Assembly (NCBI RefSeq): GCF_022406875.1
Contig: NZ_CP023018.1
Coordinates: forward strand, 1,771,460 to 1,835,459
Source of the DNA: Ectothiorhodosinus mongolicus
GTDB taxonomy: Bacteria > Pseudomonadota > Gammaproteobacteria > Ectothiorhodospirales > Ectothiorhodospiraceae
Direction: 5' to 3'
Length of the DNA stretch: 64,000 nt
This document shows, in pieces, positions 47,468-59,200 of this stretch. Each line of letters opens with the position of its first letter. Positions within the stretch are counted from its first letter, which is position 1. Below the pieces are notes generated by a model. The model saw nothing but the letters and a program-made list of their open reading frames with translations, was not told the origin of the DNA and did no database searches. The position numbers and the translations under genes are program-made.

Positions 47468-47842
47468 TTAGGGAATAAGTTTTCGCACGGTTTGCAGATA
47501 TTCCTGGCCTTTTTCCTCGATGGTACTGAAATCATTGGCCTCGGAACCCACATGCACTTCCTCGAGAACATCGGCAAGCTCAGCCAGCTCCAGAGTGAGA
47601 CGCTGCAGGGCATTTTCCAGAGTGTATGTGATCTCATGAACTTCGGCTGAACGGGCAGTATTCATTGGTTCAGCCAAAACCGTGCCTAAGCGTTGGTTGT
47701 ACTCCGCTAAATTCGTCAGCGCAGCATCCAGAGTCGGAGCAGGCAAGCCTTTAAAATGATCAACACGTGCATCTGCCAGGGCGACACCAGCCAAAGGCAT
47801 GAGAGGTACCAAAAGCAGCAAAGCTAAGAACATTTTTTTCAT
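47468..47842 (-). CDS. Small exported protein, DUF6746-like
   Basis: The 124-residue protein has a signal peptide (MKKMFLALLLLVPLMPLAGVALA) and a helical mature part starting DARVDHFKGLPAPTLDAALTNLAEYN, with a conserved-looking VHEITYTLENALQRLTLELAELADVLEEVHVGSE. It resembles a family of unknown function I recall as DUF6746. The mature domain is a likely helical bundle, of the sort seen in small metal- or haem-binding proteins, but no Cys is present and His residues are few. ATG 47842 is preferred to 47854. A Fur-box-like sequence lies about 70 nt upstream. Confidence 0.75.
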   Translation of the reverse strand: MKKMFLALLLLVPLMPLAGVALADARVDHFKGLPAPTLDAALTNLAEYNQRLGTVLAEPMNTARSAEVHEITYTLENALQRLTLELAELADVLEEVHVGSEANDFSTIEEKGQEYLQTVRKLIP

Positions 47843-47910
47843 CAAAATCACCAATTCGAGAAGAGAGGAGTGGGCAATACGCCCGAGCTAGCGTAATTCC
47901 ATTTAATGCA

Positions 47911-47929
47911 AATAGCAATCATTACTATT
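47911..47929. promoter_or_regulatory. Fur-box-like palindrome
   Basis: AATAGCAATCATTACTATT is an AT-rich imperfect palindrome resembling the 19-bp Fur box. It is placed about 70 nt before the DUF6746-like start, where a promoter operator would lie. Iron-dependent repression of that gene is inferred. Confidence 0.4.
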
Positions 47930-47996
47930 TGATGGCTTGGACGCTCAGTCCACATGATCATAAATATGCCGACCACGGCTAAAAATAAAATCAGAA

Positions 47997-48020
47997 TGGG
48001 GTCAGACCCCTGTGGATAAG
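47997..48020. repeat. Palindromic element with DnaA-box-like TGTGGATAA
   Basis: TGGGGTCAGACCCC runs into TGTGGATAAG; the DnaA-box complement is 48011-48019. Confidence 0.85.
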
Positions 48021-48369
48021 TGGAGGCTGAGCCCGGAATCGAGCTCGCATTTCAAATGCATTCACGCACTTTTGAGATCGCCTCCAAACGCCGTTTAGGT
48101 CACGCAGACTCAATGAGAGCGGCATCATCATTTCGTATGGCATTGACCCAACTCGATTACGAGAAAATGCTACTTTCACCCTCGATCATTTTTCGGTGGG
48201 AATTACTCCCCGTGTCGCTCTTATAAATAACTCTATCTTGCGCCATTCAAAGGATTGGGTGCGCAAAGTGATTGATAAAAAGTAATAACGCAAGATTACG
48301 CAAGAAAAAGCTAATTAGTTAGTAGTATTAAACTGTTGCCTAAGTACCTTCTAAGAGGTAATTTAGGGC

Positions 48370-50214
48370 GTGCACATTTACATTGTCCAAAAAGCTCTAC
48401 CAAACGCCATCGCGGCTGCAATCCGGTCTCTTTGCGTCATCGGCATTGGGCTGGCATCGGTCTATGGACCGGCCTTGGCGCAATCTCTTGACCCTGCGAT
48501 CACCCTCCCTGAGGTGGCGCCACCCATAACAGCGCCGCCTCCAAGCCCAGAGTTCTTCATCGATGGTGGCCCACTATTGGGGGTTGAACCAGGCGGGTCG
48601 ACGTTCGTGCTTCAAGGAGTGCGCATTGCTGGGAATACGCGGTTCACCGACCAGGAACTCACCGCAGCGATAAGCGAAAAAATCGGCACAGATGTTGATT
48701 TTGCCGCGCTGCAAGAGATTGCCAACACAATCAGCCGCTTTTATCGCGATGCGGGGTACCCTTTCGCGCGTGCTTACCTGCCCGCCCAAGACATCCAAAA
48801 CAATATTGTTGATTTTGAGGTTTTAGAGGGCAAATACGGCGAAATCAGCGCCGTAGACGCCCTTGCCGCCACCCCTGCAATCGCTCTGCAAAGCCGTCGC
48901 AACCGCGCTCTCGAAGGCATCATCCAAGCGCTTGAGGAAGACTTTGATATCTCCGAGCTCACTCAGGTGATGGCCGCAGTTGATGAACTCTATGACTCCC
49001 GAATGGATTCCATAGAAGAGGAGTATGCGGAATTCGAATTGGAACGCAAACCGAACCCCGAGGCTCAGGCGTTTCTGGGAAGAATACAAACCGGTGATCT
49101 GATGGAGTCACGACAGATTGAACGTCTTGCACTTATTCTCGACGACATCCCCGGCTATACGGCTGTTCCAGTGGTACGTCCCGGAACGCTGCGTGGAACC
49201 GGAGACCTAGAGGTTCGAATGGTGGAGGATGAACAAGTCATTATCTCCGCTGGACTCGATAATCATGGCAGTAAGGCCTCAGGCCGTAACCGTGCTCGCG
49301 TGGATATCGCCCGCTCACGAAACTTTGTCTTTGGCGATATCCTCAGTTTCACAGGATTAGTGACAGATGAGCAGACCTGGCTGACTTCTTTTAGTTACGG
49401 ATTGCCATTAGGCAGTAGCGGGCTTCGTCTCACCAGTAATGCACTGATCAGCAGTTACCAACTCGGTTCAGGGGAGTTCGCAGGCCTAGCGGATGGGGGT
49501 ACCCATCAACTCGGTGCTCGGCTGAGCTATCCACTGCTTCGCAGCCAATCCCGAAATATCACGGTTTTTGGTGGGGCCAACTACACCTGGTACGAGAACA
49601 ATCGTCTCACCGAAACCGAAGAGTACAACATCACTGCCTTACCCGTGGGCATAAACTTCGATTGGCGAGATCAGATCGGAGGTGGTGCGGTTACCTATGG
49701 TGCACTCACTGTCGAGCACAACCGTATCACCAATGATGAGCGGGTGGCTGGCCCTGACGAGAGCTATAACATCCTCTCACTCAACGCTGCCCGAGTGCAG
49801 CGCATAGCGGATCGTTGGCAGGCACTCGCGCGACTCTCCCTTCAGTATTCTGATGACTTCGTTGACAGCGCCAGTTTCATCTCTCTCGGGGGTGCTAACG
49901 CAGTTCGAGGTTATCCCGTCGGTGAGTTCAGCGGTCGCCGTGGGGCCGTATTCCAGGGTGAGGTCAGCTACAACATGCGGCGCTATCCCGCCACGCCTTA
50001 TGTATTCATCGATTTGGGCCAAGCAGAGCGCATCTCGGCCGTGTCCGAAGCCGAAACCCGGAGCCTGGCCGGTTATGGCGTGGGTTTGCGGTATCGCATT
50101 GAGAATCTGAATTTTGATGTCGCTGCGGCTTGGGACAGTGAAGGTGGAGACTCGGTGGCAGAGCCTGAGACCAGCTTGCCATGGATATGGTTTTCCATGA
50201 GTAACCGCTTCTGA
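48370..50214 (+). CDS. Two-partner secretion outer-membrane transporter (TpsB)
   Basis: The 614-residue protein of the ShlB/FhaC family has a signal peptide (about 1-38), a proline-rich spacer, a POTRA domain (FVLQGVRIAGNTRFTDQEL...AGYPFARAYLPAQDI), a second, less clear POTRA region, and a 16-strand beta-barrel from about residue 290 ending in Phe (SMSNRF). The motif VRGYPVGEFSGRRGAVFQGEVSY near residue 520 matches the conserved VRGY/T barrel-loop motif. It exports the TpsA protein encoded 24 nt downstream. The start is GTG 48370, behind AGAGG. Confidence 0.93.
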   Translation: MHIYIVQKALPNAIAAAIRSLCVIGIGLASVYGPALAQSLDPAITLPEVAPPITAPPPSPEFFIDGGPLLGVEPGGSTFVLQGVRIAGNTRFTDQELTAAISEKIGTDVDFAALQEIANTISRFYRDAGYPFARAYLPAQDIQNNIVDFEVLEGKYGEISAVDALAATPAIALQSRRNRALEGIIQALEEDFDISELTQVMAAVDELYDSRMDSIEEEYAEFELERKPNPEAQAFLGRIQTGDLMESRQIERLALILDDIPGYTAVPVVRPGTLRGTGDLEVRMVEDEQVIISAGLDNHGSKASGRNRARVDIARSRNFVFGDILSFTGLVTDEQTWLTSFSYGLPLGSSGLRLTSNALISSYQLGSGEFAGLADGGTHQLGARLSYPLLRSQSRNITVFGGANYTWYENNRLTETEEYNITALPVGINFDWRDQIGGGAVTYGALTVEHNRITNDERVAGPDESYNILSLNAARVQRIADRWQALARLSLQYSDDFVDSASFISLGGANAVRGYPVGEFSGRRGAVFQGEVSYNMRRYPATPYVFIDLGQAERISAVSEAETRSLAGYGVGLRYRIENLNFDVAAAWDSEGGDSVAEPETSLPWIWFSMSNRF

Positions 50215-50238
50215 TGCGCCGGATAGAGACTGTAAGCC

Positions 50239-53200
50239 ATGAAAAATAGCTCACTGAATCATGTCTATCGCCTGGTGTGGAATGCGGCCTTGCGGGTTTG
50301 GCAGGTAGCTTCCGAAATCACCCGTGGCCGCTCAAAAACCAAGAGCCGCCCCGCACGCAAGGTAACAACACTGGCTCAAATGCTGGCAGCAGGTGCATTA
50401 GGTCTCAGTGCCAGCGTAGCACTGGCGGAATTACCACAAGGGGGAAACATCTCTGCTGGTAGCGGGAGCATCGAGTCCAGCGTCCGAGATATGACGATTC
50501 GGCAGCAGTCCGATCGCATGGTGATTGATTGGCAAAGCTACAGTATCGGCAAAGATAATCGCGTGATCTATGATCAGCCCTCATCAGAATCGATCGCCCT
50601 AAACCGAGTGTTAGGAGGGGATCCCTCTGAAATACGGGGTTCATTGATCGCCAATGGACGTATTTTCTTAATCAACCCCAACGGCATCATTTTTGGTGAG
50701 AGTTCGGTGATTGATGTTGCCGGAATCGTGGCATCAACGCTCCATATATCCAACGAAGATTTCATGAGCGGTAATTTCACCTTTGAAGGCAGCTCCAACA
50801 GCCCCATCATTAACCGCGGCAACATCATGACCCAACAGGGCGGCATGGTGGTGATGATCGCCGCCAAAATTGAGAATGTGGGCCGTATCAATGTGCCTGG
50901 CGGCGATGTGCTTTTGGGTGCCGGCCAACGTGTCCGGCTCGATCTGGGTGGACCCGTGAAAATTGAGGTGGCAGGCCCCCTCGTTGATGCTTACATCAAA
51001 AACGGCGGCATCATCCGCGCTGATGGTGGCAATGTGGTGATGACCCTAGAGGCAGCTGACCAACTGGCTGGATTGGCCATCAACAACACAGGGATCATCC
51101 AAGCGCGCGGCATCGAAACCGGTGACGGTGGCACCATCCGACTCTCCGCAGGACAAGGCAAAATTGTTAACAGTGGAACCTTGGATGTCTCATCCGAAGG
51201 CGGCGCTGGCGGCACCATCGAGCTGGTGGCCGCTGAGGTGAATATCACCGAAGGCGCTGTGGTCGATGCATCCGGCAAGACCGGGGGCGGCGATATTTCC
51301 ATCGAGGCCCCGATAGAGCCTCTGGTGGCTCTTGAGAAGACCGGTGGAAATGACTCTACCGTGGCGAGGGAGTCTGAATCCGTCGCGGGCAGTGATGGCG
51401 CTGAAATCACGATCCAATCTGAGTCGGTGGTTGTTATACAGGCCCGGTTGGATGTCAGCTCATCAAGCGGAGCCGGTGGTTCGTTGCGTATCGAGGCCGG
51501 TGGTATACAACTGGCGGGCGGCGATTTACGGGCTACAGGTGCCACCCAAGGCGGCACGATCGACCTCGCCAGCAAAAACCAGGCGATCAGCCAAAGCCAG
51601 TTCGATGTCAGCGGCAAGCAGTCGGGCGGTCAGATCGCCCTCAGCAGTGGCACTCGCGAAGAGAGGTTGCCGCAGCAGCCGCAAAACCCAGCCCCAGCAC
51701 CCACCGCCATTATGATCAGCTCCAGCTCTTTGCGCTCAGATTCTGAGCTTGGCTATGGCGGCGACATCCGCATCAGTGCCGACCATCTCGGCTTGCTGGA
51801 AAGCAACACGGTCTCGGCCGATGGCGCCCTCGGTGGTGGCACGATCTTATTGGGTGGCGGCTACCAGGGTAGAGACGACAGCATCGCCAATGCCCAGCGC
51901 ACCTTCATCAGCGCCGGATCCACCATCACAGCCAACGCCACCATGCAGGGCGATGGCGGCACCGTGGTTGTCTGGGCCGATGAAGCAACGCGCTACTTCG
52001 GCCACATCAGTGCCACCGGCGGTGAGCAAGGGGGTGATGGCGGGTTTGCAGAAGTGTCAGGCAAAGCCTTCTTGGATTTCAGCGGCACAGTTGATTTGAC
52101 TGCGGTGGCGGGCAAGACCGGGACGCTGTTGTTGGATCCTTACAACATTACGATTCAGGAGGAGGGTCCTGATTCAAGCGCGCTAGAGTCAAGCCCGTTT
52201 ACGGCTGCAGAAGACGATTCTATCCTAACCATTGCCACGCTTGTGGCGGCATTAGCAAGCAGTGATGTGATCGTATTCACTGGTGATGATGAAAGTGATG
52301 GAGATCAAACTGGCACCATTACCTTAGCGAATGATCTTAGTCTAAATACTCCGAGAAACCTGACCTTACAATCGAGTGAGTCCGGTGGCATCGTCTTGAA
52401 TGCCAGTATTTCGAATATTAGCTCTGGCAATTTAAAACTCATTGCGGGAAATGTTGGGGTAACAATTACTCAGAATATTACGCTTGCCGGTGGCCGTTTC
52501 GAAATTGACTCAAAAGGGTCGGTCACCAGCGCCGAGTCTCTAACAATTCGAACCACCGCTGCAGAAAACACAGGCTTAGGGTCCGGCAATGTGGTGATTG
52601 AATCACACAGTGGTTCTATCTCGATTGCCAATATCGACACCTTCAGTGCCAAAAACAGTGGCGGTTCAGCTGGGGCAGGGGGTGGTGTAACACTCACCGC
52701 CAATGGACAACTGACGGTAGGTAACATCAATACTTATGGGGGTGATGCTGCTGGCGGTGCAGGCGGTGCAGGCGGTTCAGTAAATCTGAAAAGCACCACA
52801 AGCTCGGTGACGGTTGGCACAATCCAGACCTTCGGCGGCAAAGGTAATGAAGGTGTCGGTGGTGGCGGTGGCGGTGTCACCGTGACTACTGATGATCCCA
52901 CGAATGGACGGGTGAGTTTGCAGGCGATCACGACCGATGGTGGCAACGTTGTAACGACTTTTGAGGGGAGCGCCACTTCTGGTACACAAGATAACGCTGG
53001 ACCAGCCGGCCGAATCGTAATCGATTCCGCAGCTTTGATCAGTTTAGCAGGTAATGTGTCTGCGAAAGGTGGTGTTTCGGGAACAGGCACTGCGCAGGGC
53101 GGCAATATCACGATCAAAAATGATCTTGAGCTCGTTGGCGGTGGCCGAGTTATGACCACAGGTTCCACGGGTGGTAATTTTATTTTTGAAGGTACGATTG

Positions 53201-56200
53201 AATCGGAGACTGTCGATTCGGCCAGAGATTTGGAAATTAGTGCAGGTACTGGAACCGTTGTATTTAAACGGGCGATTGGGCTTGGCGATGATGAAAAACT
53301 TGAGCTCGGACTGATCAAAGTGCAAGCAAATGGAGGTATTACAGTTGAGGAATCAATCACAGCCCGTGGCGGTTTGGATTTTAGTACGGGCTTAGGAATG
53401 ATTACTCTGGGTACCAGTTCTAACCCCATTGTTATTCATTCAAATCGTACTAATGCCGAAAACCAAGTAGGTCAAGGTGCTATTAAATTTTCAGGCCGAG
53501 TCACCCTATTCAATAACCTCACCATAACGCGTGGGCAAGGGACTGTTTCGTTCAGTTCAGGAAGCAGTAACAACATCACCGGTAATGGGTTTGATTTGAC
53601 CATCAATGGCAGCGGATCAACCGGCAGCTCAAATGGTGATATCTTGATTTCAAGCGCAACCACTGCGATATCTGGTTTGGGCCACATTTCTTTGAGCAAG
53701 GTGGGTGACCTCATTATTGCTGGCCACATCACAGCGAGGTCATTAATTTATCAGGATGAAGGTACGGGCATCATTACGATCGGGTCGAGCAGTACCAGTG
53801 TGCGAACCTTTTCGGACCAACAAACGATTGATGGTCAGGACTATGCTGTATTTCTTAAAACAGCCGGTGAAATTAATATTCTGCGTGGCATTCAGGCCAC
53901 CAACTCGGGTGCTGCCATTTTTGTCCAATCGACCCACAATGAACTTCGATTATCAGAAGCATTTTATTCCAGGGTTCTAACCAATAACGGCGATATCACG
54001 TTATCGGGTGTGGGTGTTTCTCAAGCGGTATCAAGTTCGGGAAACCAAATCAATGCGGGAACCGGTCAAGTTGTAATGGATGCGGGCGGTTCAGTGATGA
54101 GTCTAGGTGGTCGAGTCATGAGCACCTACGATGAATCAATAACCGGAAATGATGGCTTTGCAGTCTTGCTTCGCAATGCCAGTTCAATTGAGATTGAATC
54201 TGTAACCGCCACGACTGGCACACTCCAACTTGGCACCCCGTCCGCCAAATTGCCTGAGGTTACTGACAATGACGTTACCGGAAATGTGGCTCAGACGAAC
54301 AGTACAAGCAATGGAATTTCGGTGAAGACCATTGCGGCCAACACAGGCGGTGATATTACCATTACAGGGACACAGAATAACTTTGATCACACCGGCTTGA
54401 TTGAACTGAACGGTAAGTTAAATATTCAGTCAAACTTCGGTGGATTGAGCCTTTTGGGAGATATTACTGCAACAGAAATTAGGCTGGCTGCTGGTGGTGG
54501 TGCGTTAGCGTTGCATACATTCAATGTGACAACGACTCCTGTCCCGTCATCGCCACCTGAGGGTGCAGGTGATGGCTCCATCAAATTAATCGGACTGGGG
54601 GTCACGCAAGCGTCAGGCTCGATGATCAATGCGGGTTCATCACAAATCGAAATTGATGGTAGAGATGTCGGAACTTCATCGACCGGAAACATCGATCTTG
54701 CTGGACAAATTATTACCACCAACAACTCTAGTTCAGCGGTGAGAGTTTATCATTCAACGGAAACAGGAAGTTCTATTCGTATTGGATCTATTGCTGCCCA
54801 ATCTGGTCAAGTGACGTTGGGTACTTCTGCCACCACTTTGTCGGGTTCGGGTTCTCGCAGTGGCACGATTTCGCAATATGCTGATAGTGACGAGACGTCC
54901 ATGATTATTGATGCAGGGTCTTTACTTGTTGAAAGTCGAGGCTCTATAACTTTGAATAACAACAATCAGTTTGCGGATCTGATCGGGGTTCGTTACGGCG
55001 GAGCGGTTGATATCCGATCTATGGATGGTCTGAGGCTGCTCGGATCTGTCACAAACTATTTTAGTACTCTTCACTCTGTGAAGCTTGAAACGCTGGCGAG
55101 TGGCTCTGATGCTGCACTTTTAAACATCAATGGTCAAAATATTACTGCAAACGGGATCACGCTGTTGGGCCAAGGAGTCGGCTCAGGTGATTCACTTGTG
55201 GGTGGTATACAAAGCTCCGGCGGAATCCTGAATGCTAACAATGGAGCCGTATTAATCAATGCTGGGGATGGTTCGATTAACCTTACTGGCACCACCATTC
55301 GCACCAACAATGCATCCTCAACTTCTGTGCAACTTTTAAATACTGGCCCAGGTGGTCATGTTATTTTGGGTAACATTCAAGGTTCGACAACCAATGCCAG
55401 TATTGGCACTTTAGTCTTGGGTGGCGCGGGTGATGACAATATCCAAGGTACAGTGACACAGTCCTCCGGCACTATCATTACAGCTGCAGCAATTACAGGC
55501 AACACCACGGGCGCTGTAACCTTGGGCAACGATAACCTAATCCGCAGCAGCACAGCGGCGGGTGCTTTTGGTGAATTGAAAGCCTTTACCGCTGGTGGCG
55601 CTTTTGTGCTCAACAACGCGTGGACTCAAGGACTGCATATTACTGGGCCGGTCGCGGCTTCCAATGATTCAAATAATGCCAGCATGACCATCACAACAGG
55701 TGCTGATCAGCTTTGGCTCAAAACAGGTGCAAGTTTAGCGGGTGATGGTATTACTTTAGAGTCAAAAACAGCCAATGGATACATGACACTCCAAGGCGTT
55801 ATCGATGCCAGAGCAGGTGACATCACGCTCACTGCTGTGGGCAATAATGCCAGCAGTATTTCAATTGAGCAGACAGGAGGTAGTCTCATCACCACGGGTG
55901 TGTTGCAAGGCAGCGGAGCAAATTCAGTTCAATTAACTCAAACTACTAACAGTGTTGCTCAACTGGGGCCGTTTAACCTAACTGCCGGTAATTTTGAGCT
56001 GGATAATTCTGCGCGGGAAAGCGAATTGACCATTGTGGGTCATTTAAGAACGACCGCCGGTAAATTGGATATCAAATCGGGCGGTGCCATCAATCAAACA
56101 GCTGGTGCCATCACTGCAGTCGATTTGCGAATTATTGCGGTTGGCGCTGCACTTCTTGGCGAGATAGGTAACGAGATCGGCAATATTTTGACGGTTTCAA

Positions 56201-59200
56201 CCGGAGGTGACTTTACACTGTTTGACAGCACCTTGGGTTTGACCTTTAACGGTAATTCTGGTGGGGCAAGTTTTGATGGCAATGTCATAGCTACAGAGAA
56301 TGGTAATGTCAGGATTACAACGCAGGGCGGCTCACTCAATATTGCGGCTAGCAACATCACAGCCACTGGTACCGGCAACATCATTTTATCCGGGGCGGGT
56401 ATTGCGACGACCAACCCCTCGTTGATTGATGGCGGAAGCGGCACCATCACCCTTGATGGTGGCGGCAGTGCGATCCAGTTAGGCGGAGATTTGACCACGA
56501 CTCATAATACAAACGATTCCGTTGTCATTCGTGATGCGTCATCGGTGAGCTTATCAAACGTGACTTCAGGAACTGATGGTTCGTTGACTTTAGGTGTTGA
56601 AGCGGGTGGTAAAGGTGTGGGTGCGGTGACTCAGGTTGTCGATACCAAAATCATTACGGGTAAGGTTTCCGCTTATGCATCACGTTCTTCGCGAGCAGCT
56701 ATTTCATTGGCTAACATTGGAAATGAGTTTACCAAGCTAGGCAACATCACCTCAGCCGCGCTTAATCTGTATTCTAGTGATACAGCGGGTCTGACTTGGG
56801 CGGGTGATGTCGATGCCGAGGGTACGACTGATATCGTTAGCTTGGGTGAGTTGAACCTTGATACTTATAATCTTTTGGCGACGGGTTCAACACTCAATAT
56901 CACCGGTGTCGGTGTGTCTCAAAGCACGGCGACCCGATCAGGGGCTTCTAATCCGAGCACGATTCAGTCTGCGACCGCTAATATCCAGGCGGGATCAGGC
57001 TCAATCAGCTTATTGAGCACCAATAATGATTTCACGGGAACGGTCCAGTTGTCAGCGACTGGTGCTGATGCAGCCATCCGTGATCGTAATGGTCTTGTTT
57101 TAGCCTCGATCATTCGTCGCGATATAAATATTGGCTTAGATACCGCAACAGGTATCACTGCCATTGCGGGAACGACTCTGCAAATTGCTCAACAGGCAAT
57201 TGTTCGAACTGCTAATGCGAAAGTTGACTTAAGAGCACTAGGGGGCAATTTCCAAACTTCTGAATCCATTACAACTGAAGATGGTTTGATCAACATTGAG
57301 CAGGCTTCTGTGACTGACACACATGGATTGTCGGTTAATCATGCGTTAATCAGCACTAGCGGTAATATTTCACTTAGAGGCAACCAAGTTATTCACTCTA
57401 ATGCCGGTATTCTCAGCACAGAAGGCCTTGGTGCGATAGATGTCACTGCAACATTGGCAGCCACAGGTGGAATCACGATGGTATCCGGTACCACCTATAC
57501 GGCTGGTAGTGGTGGCATAGCACTGAATGCAGTGAATAACATCCAGTTAACTGAGGTGACGACTACTGGCAATGTGGCAATCAATTCATCGGCTGGCTGG
57601 ATCAGAGATGTGAACAACAACACTGCCATCAATATCACCGCCGATTTGGTTAAATTGACCGCTGCAATAGGCATAGGTCAGTCGGCGACAAATAACCAAG
57701 AACTTAATCTATCAGTCAGTAAGTTAGTGGCCAGTACTGGCAATGGCGGCATTTTTGTCACCAATGATCAGGCACTGATTTTAGGCGATACCACTGAGGG
57801 GGGTATCAGCACTACCTCTGGGGGCAATATCAGCATTGTGGCTCTTGGTGATATCACGACTGAGGACACGATTGCTACTGGCGGCGCTAATGGCAATATC
57901 AGTTTGAAAGCCTTGTCAGGCGATGCGACACTCTCTAATGACATTATGGCGCATGGAACTGGAGTTTTGAGTTTGGTGACCGATAATGGCACGCTCTCGC
58001 AAAACGCAGGTGTTCTGACTGCTAATACGTTAACCGTGAATACCTTAGGGGACAGCACGTTAAACCAAGCCAACCAGATTACGCAATTAGGTGCTGTTGG
58101 AACTGGCAGTGGTGGTAATTTTGCTTTAACGAATGCAAGGCCGTTGACTCTAACGGGTGCTAGTGAGGTTGGAGGGAGTTATACCTTAGCTGTAACGGGT
58201 GCTTTAGCACTGGCATCGCAAAATATTACAGCGGTTGGCAACGTTAGCTTGACCTCAGACGGGTTGACTCAAACTGGCGGTACCGTCGATGCGGGCGCAA
58301 GTACGATTTTAATTAAGTCCGAATTTGTTGATATAAATTTGGCTGGCACTTTAACGACAACGAATGGCACATCAGATGCTATACGTATTCTGAGAACAGC
58401 TAGTGCGGTGCTCGGCAATATCAATGCCGAATCGGGTGGCTTGGTATTGGGGGCTAGCTCTAATCCGATTACAGGAATACTTTCACAAAATTCAGGTACT
58501 CATCTGAATGTGGGGCGGGTAACTGGCCATACTGAAATGACAGTCAATTTGACTGCGGCTGGCAACCAAATTCGTAATCTTGGCAGCTTCACGGCGGCTG
58601 GGTTTGGGTTAGTCACCAGCACAGCGTTAGATACATCAGGCACGCTATCTTCTTCGGGTGCGGTCAGTTTGAGAGCTACAGATAGTCAGCTAACTTTAGC
58701 GGGTGTTATTTCTGCTTCGGGTCAAACTCTTGGTTTGACGGCTAAAGGCATCCATCAAACCGCTGGAAACATTTTGGCTGCAGCCACTTCATTGACTGCC
58801 GCGGGTGATGTGATTGATCTGAACCAGTCATCAAATGACTTTACGGGTGCAGTGAGTATTACTCAAACGGGCGCAGGCAGCGTGACCCTTCGCGACACCA
58901 ATGCACTGGAATTAGGTAGTGTTTCCGTGGGTGCCGGTCCGGTTACTTTGAACGCTGTCGGTATAACCCAAACTGGGGCATTTAGCCAAGCTGCAAACGG
59001 TGGGGCGGTAATTTTCCATGCTGGTGCCGGGGAGATTACATTAGCCAATGCAGGCAACAATTTTACCGGTTCGGTGGCTTTAAATAATTCAGGTGCGCAT
59101 GCAATAGCGTTGACAAATAGCGGTGCATTAGAGTTAGGAGCGTCGTCAGTCGGCACCGGCGCAGTCACGCTGACAGCAACGGGGATTACACAATCTGGTG

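Larger units (their letters stand above)
47843..48369. other. 527-nt intergenic region
   Basis: This is the longest gap without a convincing gene. It contains a Fur-box-like palindrome (47911-47929), a palindromic element with a DnaA-box-like end (47997-48020) and, near 48290, the direct repeat ACGCAAGATTACGCAAGA. Just before tpsB there is TACCT-N6-AGGTA, overlapping its ribosome-binding site. A 68-codon ORF at 48020-48226 lacks any coding signature and is not called. Confidence 0.6.

Noticed and set aside
43302..48020. Chromosomal replication origin suggested by DnaA-box clustering
   Set aside because: No dnaA, dnaN, gyrB, rpmH or parAB nearby, boxes are spread over 4.7 kb and all embedded in repeats, and no AT-rich unwinding element was seen beside them.
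48020..48226. 68-codon ORF in the long intergenic region
   Set aside because: Starts within a palindromic element, has no ribosome-binding site and no protein-like pattern.
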